Shown here in pieces: positions 44,735 to 56,064 of a stretch of 64,000 bases of DNA. The translations under genes and the position numbers were made by a program. Source of the stretch: Rapana venosa (Eukaryota; Mollusca; Gastropoda; Neogastropoda; Muricidae); the NCBI GenBank assembly GCA_028751875.1, contig CM054134.1, positions 76,298,567 to 76,362,566 of the forward strand. The letters run 5' to 3'. Within the stretch, counting starts at the first letter, position 1. Every line of letters starts with the position of its first letter. Under the pieces are notes generated by a model. That model did not search any database. It saw nothing but the letters and a program-made list of their open reading frames with translations, and was not told the DNA's origin.

Positions 44735-45078
44735 TTTATTTTATTCTTTTATATCGAGGATAATGGAATAAGCACTTATGTGCTTTTTTACATCCAGTCC
44801 CCGTGTGTATGCGGTTTTGTCAATTCTGTCATCTGTTCCCACCGGCACACAATGGCCTACTATTACGAAAAGCGGAACAGGATTTAACGTGTGTGCAAGA
44901 TGTTCTGCGTGCGTTAGCACACAGGGCCTCGGTTTATAGTCTCATCCGAAGGACTTTGGGGGAGAGTGGAGTCTATACTGATGTTAACTCCAGGGAAAAT
45001 ATCCCCATGAACAGGAATCGAACTGGGGTCTCAGATTGCCAGCACAATGTTCTGACCACTAGGCTATCCCTTTAGAAT
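44735..45078 (-). mobile_element. Full-length tail-A tRNA-SINE
   Basis: On the minus strand: A box GGGATAGCCTAGTGGTCAGA, B box CAGTTCGATTCCTGTTC, body with GACTATAAACCGAGGCCC, GGCCATTGTGTGCCGGTGGG, then tail A GGGACTGGATGTAAAAAAGC to TTATCCTCGATATAAAAGAA. This is the best-preserved copy in the window and a good reference for the family (about 340 bp). Confidence 0.88.
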
Positions 45079-45194
45079 AAGAGATTTCTTGGTTTCTGAA
45101 GTCATATTTTTAACTGATTTTTATTGTGGTGGTTGTGGTTATACAATAACATTTTTTTTTGGTGCTTCCTTATTTTTCTCACTAAAAATACTAA

Positions 45195-45261
45195 GCAGCT
45201 CGGCAACCCCCCTTCATGTATGGGCCAATGGCCTTTTTGTGAATAAATCTTTGAGTTGGGA

Positions 45262-45325
<64 letters not shown>
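45195..45325 (+). repeat. LINE 3' tail followed by (CT)n
   Basis: CCCCCTTCATGTATGGGCCA, TTTTTGTGAATAAATCTTTG resembles the LINE family B 3' end at 37550-37583, and a (CT)n tract (45265-45322) follows directly. Confidence 0.7.
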
Positions 45326-45326
<1 letters not shown>

Positions 45327-45503
45327 GATGCATATGTATTTTTATGCATTTGTGCATTGTCTTCATTATTTCTTTCACTGAAAGTGAGCTTGGTATTGTG
45401 TATGTTATCCAGTTTTTGCCCACTCTGTGGCATTGTCAATTTCTCCTACGCCAACCATGTATTATGGCCTAAGGCCAACATACATTAAATTTCTGAGTTC
45501 TGA

Positions 45504-45547
<44 letters not shown>

Positions 45548-45550
<3 letters not shown>

Positions 45551-46056
45551 TTTATTGTTGTGTATCCTATTTTCAATATTTTATTGGGCTTGTCGGTTGT
45601 ACTTAAGTGTTAATGAATGCCTTATTTCAACATCTTATTGTTATATGTAACAACTATGTGTATCATTTTACAATGTGTAGATGTTTATTTTATGACTATA
45701 TAAGTTTGGTTGTTGTTGTTGTTTTTCTTGGTTTTGTTGTTGTTGTTTGTTTTCTCTTTTTTTTCTTTTCTTTTTCTTGTGTTTGTTTTTTCTTTTCCTT
45801 TTGTTTGGCGTTTTGTTGTTGTTGTTTTTTGTTGATTGGTGGGTTGTTTGTTTGTTGTTGTTTTTTTTTGGGGGGTTAGGGGGTTTTATTTGTTTGTTTG
45901 CTGTTGTTTTTTTGTTTTTTAAGGGTTATTTTCCTTTGTTTCTACTGTGTTAGAGTATAAGTATTGGGTTATTATTAAGATGTATCCCTACGGGCGGGGA
46001 CTGGATGTAAAAAAGCACATGAGTGCTTATTCATTATCCTCGAAATAAAAGAATTT

Positions 46057-46118
<62 letters not shown>
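45548..46118 (+). repeat. Repeat block D, copy 1, ending in tail A and (CT)n
   Basis: TTGGGCTTGTCGGTTGTACT, TGTTATATGTAACAACTATG and a T/G-rich middle lead to TTTCTACTGTGTTAGAGTAT, GATGTATCCCTACGGGCGGG and tail A (GGACTGGATGTAAAAAAGCA..TCGAAATAAAAGAATTTGTC), then CT repeats. The ORFs in the T/G-rich middle are artefacts. Confidence 0.85.
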
Positions 46119-46121
<3 letters not shown>

Positions 46122-46249
46122 TTGTGTGAGAGTATGGGTATTGAGTTTATTTGATTATCATGACATATAATTTGTATGAGTAATCAAAATAAGTGTTGAA
46201 GGTGATCATGTACTGTTTTAAGAATTATATATTTAGTACCATCTCTGAA

Positions 46250-46315
<66 letters not shown>
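46118..46315 (+). repeat. Repeat block E with (CA)n(CT)n
   Basis: AGTATGGGTATTGAGTTTAT, ATCATGACATATAATTTG and CATCTCTGAAACACACACAC, then CT repeats. Confidence 0.8.
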
Positions 46316-46318
<3 letters not shown>

Positions 46319-46349
46319 GTGGCTTAAGGCCGATATGCAATTAAATCAT

Positions 46350-46394
<45 letters not shown>

Positions 46395-46396
<2 letters not shown>

Positions 46397-47035
46397 CTTC
46401 TATAGTTGTGGTGTATTCTAATGAAGGACACATTCATGCTTTCTATTTTCAATATTATTTTGGGCTTGTTGACTGTACTTGAGTCACTGAATGTCCTATT
46501 TCAATATCTTATTATTACGTGTAACAACTATGTGTACTATTCTACAATATGAAGGTGTTCAATTTTATGATCTATAAGTTTGTCCTTCTTTCTTGTTGAT
46601 TTATTTGGGGTTTTTTTTTTTTTTGTTTTGTTTTTGGTGTATGTGTGTGTATGGGGGGAGGAAGGGCGGTGTTGGGTTTGTGTGTTTGTGTGTGTGTGTG
46701 TGTGTGTTTCTCTTTTGTTTGTTTGTTGTTGTTGTTTTTTCTTGTTTTTTGTTTGTTTGTTTTTTTGGGGGGTGGGTGGGGGTTTTTTTTTTTGGGGGGG
46801 TTGTTGTTGTTGTTGTTTTTGGGGGGGGGGGGTGTTCTGGGGTTTATTTTGTTTTTTGTCTGTCTGGGTTTTTTGTGTGTATGTTTGTTTTTTTCTCTTT
46901 TTAAAAAAAAAGTTGTTTCCCCCTTTGCTTCTACTGTTTGAAAGTATGAGTATTGGGTTCATTATTAATATGTGACCGTACGGTCGGGGACTGGATGTAA
47001 AAAAGCACATGAGTACTTATTCATTATCCTGGTAA
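46395..47035 (+). repeat. Repeat block D, copy 2
   Basis: TGGGCTTGTTGACTGTACTT, TTATTACGTGTAACAACTAT, a long T/G-rich middle, CTTCTACTGTTTGAAAGTAT and GGGGACTGGATGTAAAAAAG give the same order as copy 1. It is preceded by TGGCTTAAGGCCGATATGCA and (CT)n. Confidence 0.85.
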
Positions 47036-47094
47036 AAAAAAAGTCTCCCTTATTTACAATGTGTAGATGTTCTTTTTATGACTTTATTGGGGTT

Positions 47095-47238
47095 TTTCTC
47101 CCCTCTTTATTGTGTTAGTATATGGGTATTGCACTTACTTTACCATCATGACATTCAATTTGTATGAGTATAATCAAAAAGAGTTGGTGTTGATTGTGTG
47201 CTATGTGAGTATTATATAATTAGTATTATCCCTAAAAC

Positions 47239-47288
<50 letters not shown>

Positions 47289-47512
47289 ACACACATTCTC
47301 TCTCAATGACTGTATAGGTTTAGATTTCTTCTTTTGTTTTGTTTCTTGTTTTTATTATGTGAATGTATAGGTATTGGGTTTATTTGATTATCATGACATA
47401 TAATTTGAAGAGTATAATCAAAAATGAGTGTTGATGGTGATCTTGTACTGTTTTGGGGAATTATATATTGGATATTATCTCTGAAATACACACACACACA
47501 CACTTCTGTCTC

Positions 47513-47550
<38 letters not shown>
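47095..47550 (+). repeat. Repeat block E, two tandem copies
   Basis: GTATATGGGTATTGCACTTA..GTGTGCTATGTGAGTATTAT and (CA)n come first. Then come AATGACTGTATAGGTTTAGA..TATTATCTCTGAAATACAC and (CA)n(CT)n. The later ~335 bp match 44236-44560. Confidence 0.8.
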
Positions 47551-47551
<1 letters not shown>

Positions 47552-48150
47552 TCATCTTTTATCATTTTGCTTATAGTTATAGTGTATCCTGATGAAGGAT
47601 TCATATTTTATATTTTCAATACTATATTGGGCTTGTCGGCTGTACTTAAGTTTTAATGAGTGTCCTATTTCAATATCTTATTGTTATATGTAACAAGTAT
47701 ATGTACCATTTGACAATGTGTGGATGTTTATCTTTATGACTTATTAAGTTTGGTTGTTGTTATTTTCCTTGGTTTTGTTGTTGTTGTTGTTGTTTTCTCT
47801 TTTTTCTTTTCCTTCTTTTGTTGATTTGGTTTTTCTTTCTCTTTGTTTGTTTGTTTGTTTTGGTTGGGTTGTTGTTGTTTTTGGGGGGTGGGGAGTGTTT
47901 TTAGGGTTTTGTTTTGTTATGTTTGCTTTTTGGGGGGGTTTTGTTTTTTGTTTTATTTTGTTTTTGTTGGGGGGGGGGGGACTGTTTTGAAAAGGGTTAT
48001 TTCCCCTTGTTTCTACTGTAAGAGTGTATAAGTGTTGGGTTATTATTAAGATGTATCCCTACGGGCGGGGACTGGATGTAAAAAAGCACATGAGTGCTTA
48101 TTCATTATCCTCGAAATAAAAGAATTTGTCATTGTCATTGTCTCTCTCTC
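47552..48150 (+). repeat. Repeat block D, copy 3, with tail A
   Basis: TATCCTGATGAAGGATTCAT, TTGGGCTTGTCGGCTGTACT, TGTTATATGTAACAAGTATA, T/G-rich middle, TTTCTACTGTAAGAGTGTAT, CCTACGGGCGGGGACTGGAT, ending in AATTTGTCATTGTCATTG and CT repeats. Confidence 0.85.
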
Positions 48151-48300
48151 TCTCTCAAATTTCTCATCTGTTCCTATCAGCATAAAAGCCTACTCTTCCG
48201 AAAGGCGACGCGGGTTCTAACATTAATTTTGTTCAAGATGTTCTGCGTGCAGTCGAAACGGGGCCTCGGTTTATTGGTCTAGTCTCATTCGCAAGACATT
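48150..48300 (-). mobile_element. SINE body fragment
   Basis: TTCTCATCTGTTCCTATCAG, AGATGTTCTGCGTGC and GGGGCCTCGGTTTATTGGTC are SINE body phrases in inverted order; head and tail are missing. Confidence 0.65.
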
Positions 48301-48339
48301 GTGTCATAATTATATTATACAAACACACAGCAGACACGC

Positions 48340-48345
48340 CTCTCC

Positions 48346-48392
<47 letters not shown>

Positions 48393-48415
48393 ACACCCAC
48401 AAACACACATACATT
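48340..48415. repeat. Poly-C and (CA)n
   Basis: About 38 C (48342-48378) followed by CA repeats to about 48398. Confidence 0.95.
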
Positions 48416-48544
48416 ATGCAGACGTTGGAATAATAATGGTCACATGTATCAATTAGAGTGAGACCACCGCCCATTTTCGTGGCTTTCCGATGCATTGTGT
48501 GAATACTAATAGCCGCATATTTTATCTCTGGCCTTCCAATATAA

Positions 48545-48724
48545 TAGGCCTAGGCCTACATGACGTTCAGAGTGTAGCTAGCCTAACCAGGATGATACCT
48601 CGCTGTGACATTATTTCAACAAGGGCAACTACTCCCATCTGAGTCACGCCTCCCAGTTTATGAGGACATCAACAACAAAAAGCTCGGCCATCACCACGAT
48701 CAGTTTTGTCTAGCGATTTAAAAG
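48545..48724 (+). promoter_or_regulatory. Candidate promoter and non-coding first exon of the VAMP7-like gene
   Basis: The coding exon at 50906 begins with an acceptor, so at least one upstream non-coding exon is needed. This clean, non-repetitive stretch holds a 14-bp perfect palindrome TAGGCCTAGGCCTA (48545-48558), a CRE-like TGACGTT (about 48562) and a consensus AP-1 element TGAGTCA (48640-48646). It ends at a donor-like AAAG/GTGGGT (GT at 48725). No transcript evidence is available, so the start site and exon limits are inference. Confidence 0.28.
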
Positions 48725-49354
48725 GTGGGTTTTATTCGTTAACATGTTGTCCTCCTTATCTAATGCCACAGAATGTATGTATTTTTGTTGTTTTTGTCCA
48801 GAAACTATGTGTTCTAAACCGTTAAACGATCTGTATCATTGATTATCGAGATTTATGTTGTGATTTTTTGTCGGTCAGCTTCCCTCTAAGTCTAACCCGG
48901 AAAATTTTAGAATGACTCGCGCTTTCTTATTTTTGGGGGGTGAAAATCAGTCAATGATTCTCACATGAACGTTTGTTCCAGCATACATTTGATCTCTTTT
49001 TTCTTTCAAAACTTGATGGTGTTTACAATGACGAAAACATTATTGTCATGAAACAAGTTAGTTTGTTTCTAAAGATACCAATACCATGATTAAGTAACCG
49101 TAGCCAAGTTAGTTTCTGTTCAGCCTATGTGCAATCGTATATGTGGTGGTGGCTACCTGTAGGTTTGCTGATTCATCAAGAAACATACATAGTGTCAGTA
49201 GTCAGATTTTTTTCTGTTAAAACAGTAAAAGTAACTGATAAATTTATATAAATCACAAAGTTGAATATCATTACAATCCAGCAGGAAAGTCAAAACACTA
49301 CTCATGAGCTGTAAAAAAAAATCCTGACCATACAAGTCATAGCAGAACATCTTG

Positions 49355-49595
49355 CTTACATGTTAAATCCTGTCCCACTTTTCTTTAGAGTAAGTCATTG
49401 CATGCTGGTGGGAACAGATGACAGAATTTACAAAACTGCATAGTGCATATACATGAGGACTGGGTGTAAAAAAGCACATAAGTGCACATTATCCTTGATA
49501 TAAAAGAATGAAATAAATAAATAAAATAAATTAAATTAAATGTTATAAAAGAATAAAATTAATAAATAAATAAATAAAATGAAATGTTTTTCCCA
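49355..49595 (+). mobile_element. 5'-truncated tail-A SINE in the presumed first intron
   Basis: GCTGGTGGGAACAGATGACA, TTTACAAAACTGCATA, GGACTGGGTGTAAAAAAGCA and CATTATCCTTGATATAAAAG give body end and tail A, followed by an (AAATAAAT)n tail to about 49590. Confidence 0.75.
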
Positions 49596-49859
49596 ATATC
49601 CACATTTTCTCTCATCTGTGGATCTTTATCTGAGTAGAGGTCAGATGTGTTGTTTTTATATCTGTGATAAAACAAAAAAACCCCAGATAATTAAATCCCT
49701 TTTTTATGTGTGTTGATGTATCATCATCAAAGTTGGTGTTACTGTTAGTTAACCCAAGCCTGGAGGGCCAAAGCACAGACCCCTGCTGTTTCCAAGTGAT
49801 AACAGATAGTTACATGAAGGGTATGCCTGAAAAGATGCCCGTCCCCCTACAACAAGAAA

Positions 49860-50130
49860 GCAGTTACCACTACTGCTGTCTCTACTGCTGCTGCTGCTGT
49901 TGCTAATCTTTCTCCTAATACTAGTACTACTACTTAGTAGACTGCTACCACTGTTACTACCTCTATTAGTGTACTATTACTGCTAACGCCACCACTGCAA
50001 CTGCTTCTGCAACTATTACAAAGTTCTACTAGTACTACTGTTACAACTGCTGCTACTACTACTACTACTACTACTACTACTAATCTTACCACAACTACTT
50101 CTGCTACTACTGTACTACTACTAGTATTGG
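49860..50130. repeat. (CTG/CTA)n trinucleotide-rich tract
   Basis: Imperfect CTG, CTA and ACT triplets, purest at 50050-50080 (TACTACTACTACTACTACTA). It lies upstream of the first coding exon. Confidence 0.9.
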
Positions 50131-50905
50131 TTAACTGCTTGTTAAAGTAGACTGAAAAATACTGAAGTAGTAAACTAGATCCACAGATCTATATTGCCAG
50201 ATTATAAAGATAAATCTCACGATGATATTTTATTTTTTTTAAGAGGAAAATTATTTATTCTTCTGCTGTACTTGAAATTTTGATTGAAGCCATTATTGCA
50301 TGCAGCTTCTGTGCATATTGAATATTTGTGCTGCTCATACCGCTGGCCATAGAAGACTTCTGATCCATGAAATAAATGATTAAAATGATTTATACCAGCT
50401 CAGAAATCAAGGAATTTTTAAACTGTTTGTGATAACATCAGTACCAAAAGTGGATAAATTTATATAATAAGGGGATGAGCTGTTAGTTCTAATGGTTCTG
50501 AAGTCAAAGAGTCATAGGTTTCAGTGGACTAAACCTTGTGAATTAAATGATGAGATTGTTTACAAACTTTACAATCCCCCAGCTCAACATATCTGCAAGC
50601 AGTCCTGCAAGTATGCTATGCCAATTTGTCACTACATGCATAATTCACACATATGCTGAAGATCTTGTATATGTGTTAAAATTCTCATAGTTCGTATATA
50701 TTCATATCAATAGCATTTGATGAGCTACAGAAACAGACTATATTTAGCATGCACTAAAACATGGCATCTTCTCCCACCAGTTTAAAGTTGGTTGACCAGT
50801 GGAAAGGTGCCATGATTTCACACTAGAGTCGTCATTCACCTTACTGCAACTCAAACGTCAAAATGAAATTGATAGATCTGTTCTTTTCATGATTTATTTT
50901 TGCAG

Positions 50906-51070
50906 AAGTGGGAGCATCATCATGACAATCATGTACAGCTGCATTGCCAGAGGCACCACAGTCCTCTGCAGTAACCAGGCAGGGTCAGGGTCTTTCAGCG
51001 ACACTATCCAGTCTATGCTGACCAACATCCCCTCTTCCACTGACGGCAAGAGAACTTACACTGCTCAGAA
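50906..51070 (+). CDS. VAMP7: VAMP7-like exon with start codon (longin N-terminal half)
   Basis: The acceptor is a pyrimidine-rich stretch ending TTTTTGCAG at 50905. The exon carries 16 nt of 5' UTR, then ATG at 50922, and encodes residues 1-49 plus two bases. It ends before a GTCAGT donor at 51071 (phase 2). The same GTCAGT donor form is used by the third coding exon. Residues 1-15 match the beta-1 strand and the Ala-Arg-Gly-Thr-Thr turn of the longin fold. Confidence 0.88.
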
Positions 51071-52739
51071 GTCAGTTACTTGTTTGTCACTGAATAATAT
51101 TAGTAGTTCTGTGTGCTGTATTTAAAATATCTATGATTTTATCAGTTATTTCCTTGAAATTTTTGTGTGTGCTTGTTTAATGTCTGTACTGCATGGGAAA
51201 GAAAATAGATTTGTAATTAGTGACTTGTGAAGCTTTTTAAAAAAATATTTCATAAAAACTGAATTATGTTTCAAATGACTTTATCATACTGCATTCTTTT
51301 TGGTTTTTTAAAAAACTAGACTGTGAAACATACACATGTCTTCAGTTCAGTCATAAGGGTATGCAATAACACTTCCTCTTTTTAAGAGTTTTTTTCTTTT
51401 TAAGAGTCTTTGTTGCAATTATGTGTGTGTGCTGTATATTAGAGGTTATTCTGTTTAGCTGCTAGCTGTTTCACTGCAAATTATGCCTTTTATAAAATGC
51501 AAAAAAAATTACACCTCAGAACTCTGAATGACCATGCCTTGTTTTTTTTAATGTCACACACAAAAAAGTTCAGTAACTTTCAGTCTTAGAGAGTATCAGA
51601 AATAATCAGCATGCTAAAACTGGCTGAAAGCTGCCAATTTTTTGTGGTTTGTAATGTTTATGTATGTCTTTATGTATATTTACATCATTTGTGAAAAAGT
51701 ACTCAAGTTAATATGATTTTGTATATGTGTGTCATTGTTTTACATTTGCATGGTTGTTTGTTTTTTTGCATGGTGTTCTCCTACCAAATGGCTGAAGCAG
51801 TAATGACTACCATAGCTTGATAGAGAATGGTGTCATATTTGTCTGTGTCACCGAGTCTGGAGTGAACAAGCAGCAGCCATACTCTTTTTTAGCAGAGGTA
51901 AGTTAAAAAAAACTTTCATGTTAGTTGTTGTAATAATGCTATGGTTTTGCTTTTATCTATGATCAAGATAATGATATATATTTTTTATATAGCATATTGA
52001 ATTATTTTCAAGTTGACAAACAGCTGAATGGTTAAGACTGACTTCAGTCCTGTGGCTCTATGAAGCTGCAAGTCTGAACCTTTGCAATGGTGTCTGATAA
52101 ACTAAGAATGGGAATTGTTTTACAATCTCACAGTACCTTAATTCCCTTTGTGTATATATATATTTAAATGACTAAATATAATAGAAAAACAAGTGCAGGT
52201 ATCCAGTTACGATTTCATTCCCATCATAAAAATGATTTTTGTGAAAGTTTTCAGGATTAAAAACATGTCTACCATAAGATAAAACTTTGTAGGTAGCATT
52301 TGGGAAATAATTAAGAATCATGCTTTTGGCCTGACTTGACTCAAGTTTCAGCTCCTGGTTGAGCATACTTCACAGGTCCAGGAAGCATTTCAGCTTCTCT
52401 CATCCTCTGTGGTATGAAACAGCAAGACACCCTCCATAATTCAGAAGTGTCTATTGCTGCCCTAAGAATAAATAGATATTCTTGTGGTCTACCACTGCTG
52501 CCAGCAAAAGATGAAAAATAGAAAGAGAAGGAAAATATATGAAAATAATAGTGGTAAAATAAATTGTCTATGAAAATAAGTGGCTAACGAATCTATGTTC
52601 CTTATTTTCTTTAGGGATCCTTTTTCCTATCAAAAGGATGCAAGGGAGATCAAAAAGTCTGTATCCAGCCAATGGGTCTGATGTAGCTGGATAGCAATTT
52701 TGAACCCTGAACATTGTCAGACACTTTTTAAGTGTTGAT

Positions 52740-52811
<72 letters not shown>

Positions 52812-55800
52812 GGGACAGTTGGGGAAGGGTTGGGGTGGCAAGTGAAAATCTGTGTATCTGCTTCAGTAAGGTTTCAACATGTTTATTCACCACACAAAAC
52901 TGGTACATGAGTCTGCGACAAAGTCTTACAAGCAGCACACAAGTTCAGAGAGTTCATTATGTGCTCTCGCGACTAAAACACATAGCTGTCATAGCTTATG
53001 TAGGTTACAGAACTGTCACATTTGTGAGCGAACCAATCAGTGAGGCTCTGTCTGTGTGTCATGTGACAGATCAAGCGCAGGTTTCAGAGCGGTCCACTGG
53101 CAGGGAGGGCCATGATGGCCGGTGCTGGGGAACTGGACAGAGATTTCAACTTTGTGCTGGCCCAGCAAATGGTCAGTCTCTTTCTCACTGGCTTTGCTTG
53201 CTTGCTTGCTTGTTTGTTTTTAAACTGTTTCATTTGCTTTTTGGGAAAAGACGGTTTTTTTTTAAAACCTAATTTTGTCTTTTATTTGTTTTCTTCTTGC
53301 TTGGTTTGCTCATTTTATTGTTTATTTCTTGTCAGTTTTTCAGATTATTTTATATTTGTTTTTTGTTGTTGTTGTTGTTGGGTTTTTGTTTTGCTGTTTC
53401 TGTTTTGGGGGAAGGGGATATATGTCTTTTGTTCTTTTTTTTCTCTCTTGGTTTGATTTTTTTTTTATTGTTGGTTTGCTTTTCTTTAATTTCTGTTCTT
53501 ACTTTTCATTCATTCTGTCTTTTTTAAACAATATCTGTTATGTGTACTTTTCTTGTTTAGTTTCTGTATCATTTCGTTTTTGTGGCTGTATCTCTGCAAG
53601 AGACCATTGAACCACTGCTTCATAACAATCTGATTACTATTGGTTTGCCAAACTGTCTTCTCTGTGGTTATTTTTTTTTAATTTCTTTTTTTTTTTTTTT
53701 TCTGTTTTAAGCCCTGAAATGGCTATTACCAATTCAGGCCAGAACAGTTAAAAACGGACTTATTTTTAGGCATACAGATTGATAGCCTTCTGCATGGTTA
53801 GAGCATTGCACTCATGATCTGATGGCCAGCCCAGCATCGAGCTACCACAAAGGCGCCTGTTTCAGATTTTCCCCTGGAATTAACATCAGTACTGTCTTCA
53901 CTCCCCCAAAAGTCCTTCAGATGAGTCTATAAACTGAGGTCCTGTGTGCGAACACTCACAGAACATTTTGCGCACACAGTAAAAACACGTTCTGCCTTTT
54001 AGAAGAGTAGGCTGTTATGTTGTAGTAAGAACAGACTTCTTTTTTTTTAAATGCATGGGCACTGGTGTAATGTTTAGACACAACCCCCAAAGTCAGAATG
54101 CAGCTACCTTAATGGTGGGTTGAAAACGGTCACATACACAAAATATCACCATTGATAAACCTTAGAGCTCTAGCCTACGGAATTAGAAAAAATGTTTTTA
54201 AAAATAGTTTTGTTATTTTAATCTTTTTGACCAATTTTGTATTGACTTTCTCAGTACATACATTGTGCAGGAGCATGACATTGAATACTTTAATGAAACT
54301 TATTTTTAAATTGGGTTTATCTCATAGATATGTGTGCGTGTGTTATTAATTTAGACTGTGTTCAGTATCTTAATAGAATAATGTATTCATCCTAATTGAT
54401 ATTTGTCTTACCATACAACGTGTTATAACAATTTGGTTTATGTCATAAAAATGTGTCTGAATGTTTCCAGGGTGTGTGTGTATGTGTGTGCGCTCACACA
54501 CATTCACACGCAAGCTGTTTGTGTATGTATGTAGATGTGTGGGCATATTAGTACGCACATGAGTGTTTGTGATTTTACTTGGGTGAGTTTATGACTGGCT
54601 GAGGCATCGCTATTTTTGTGGGTGCTTTGTATATTGTAATGGACGCATGCTAATGTTCAGATGGGTGGGTGGGGGGGGGGGGGGGGGGGGGGGGTTTCTT
54701 TTTCCCCTGTGATATTATGTTTACCTGTTTACTGTTTTCATGTATGGCTTGTAACCCGTATGGATTTCTCTGTCAATGAGATAATGCAGTGTTTTAATTG
54801 CATTAACCTTTCTGTTTAACAGAAGAACTTTTCAAAGGCAGGCAGCGACACGGTGTCCAAGCTTCAGTCGCAGGTGAACGAGGTGAAGGGAGTGATGACT
54901 CAGAACATTGAGAAGGTCTTGGAGCGTGGGGAACGCCTGGACAACCTCATGGAGAAGACTGAAGAACTGGAGGCCTCCGTGAGTAGTTCTTTGCTAGCAG
55001 TGGGGTGTGTGTGTGCCCAGGTTTTTCTGTTGCTGTTGTTATAAATGATATACAGTTTTAAGAAAGAAGGTGGCAGGCTGGTTAATACGATCACCAGTCT
55101 TACAAGTAAACTGTGAGGGCCCGGGTTCAATCTCAGCCTTGCCCTTTCTAGTGTTGGGAATTATTGTAGTGTTTGTAGTACAAGCATAAGACCATCGAAC
55201 GTTTGTTGAAGAGCTGTGAAAACCGAATGCTACGCTACATGACAAAGATCAAATGGGAAGACAGGATCACAAATGAAGAACTATGGAGAATGTGCAAAGC
55301 TGATGGTCTGAAGTCTAAAGCTAGTACCAATAGACTGCGCTGGTTTGGGTACATTCAACGGAAAGCAGACCACTCTATCATGAAAAGAGCAATGAACTTC
55401 GTAGTGGATGGAAAGAGACCAAAGGGAAGACCTAGCAAGACCTTGGCTGCCTGTATTGCAGTTGATCTTAGAGAAAGGGGTATAAATAAGGAGGAAGCTC
55501 AAAACAGAGAGAGATGGAGAAGGCTCATCAATGTCAAACCTCCCCTGGGAGAAACATGACAAAAAAGGAAGAAGAAGAAGTAGTACAAGCAAACATGCAT
55601 GCGCATGCTTGCTTTTGAACTTCGAGTTTTCTAAGTATATTATTATTAAATCAACAGATTTTTTTGGTATGGACTTCCATGATATAAACTAGTACACATA
55701 TTACTCAAGAAAGCAAACGTGTGTGTTTGTGTGTGTTAGTTAGAGAGAACTCTGAACTTTGAAATGGTTTTTAATATACATCGGCTTTAGGCCACAGTAC

Positions 55801-55987
55801 ATTCCAAGGGACAAAACTGGAAGGATGTAGAAAGTGAAATATAACATATCACAATCTTTGATAACACCATGGCATATATATACACTGGCATGTATCCAAA
55901 ACTAAACACTCCTGAATATCCATATTCCAATATCATGTATAAATCAAGTGCTGACTTAGACCAAAAAAATCAAACTAAACACAGCTG

Positions 55988-56064
<77 letters not shown>

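Noticed and set aside
44975..45078. Genuine tRNA gene on the minus strand
   Set aside because: A and B boxes are present, but the sequence continues into the SINE body, the cloverleaf arms do not pair convincingly, and many copies exist.
46537..47010. 157-codon minus-strand ORF and the overlapping Phe/Val/Cys-rich plus-strand ORFs
   Set aside because: They read the T/G-rich middle of repeat D, and equivalent ORFs appear in every D copy with different sequence.
50799..50921. Upstream in-frame ATG at 50799 as start of the SNARE protein
   Set aside because: It lies before the acceptor at 50905, and the residues it would add have no counterpart in the family. The ATG at 50922 aligns with the known N-terminus.
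52808..53272. 154-codon ORF overlapping the third coding exon of the SNARE gene
   Set aside because: It reads the exon in the wrong frame; the frame at 53070-53171 that continues Ile-Lys-Arg-Arg-Phe-Gln matches VAMP7.
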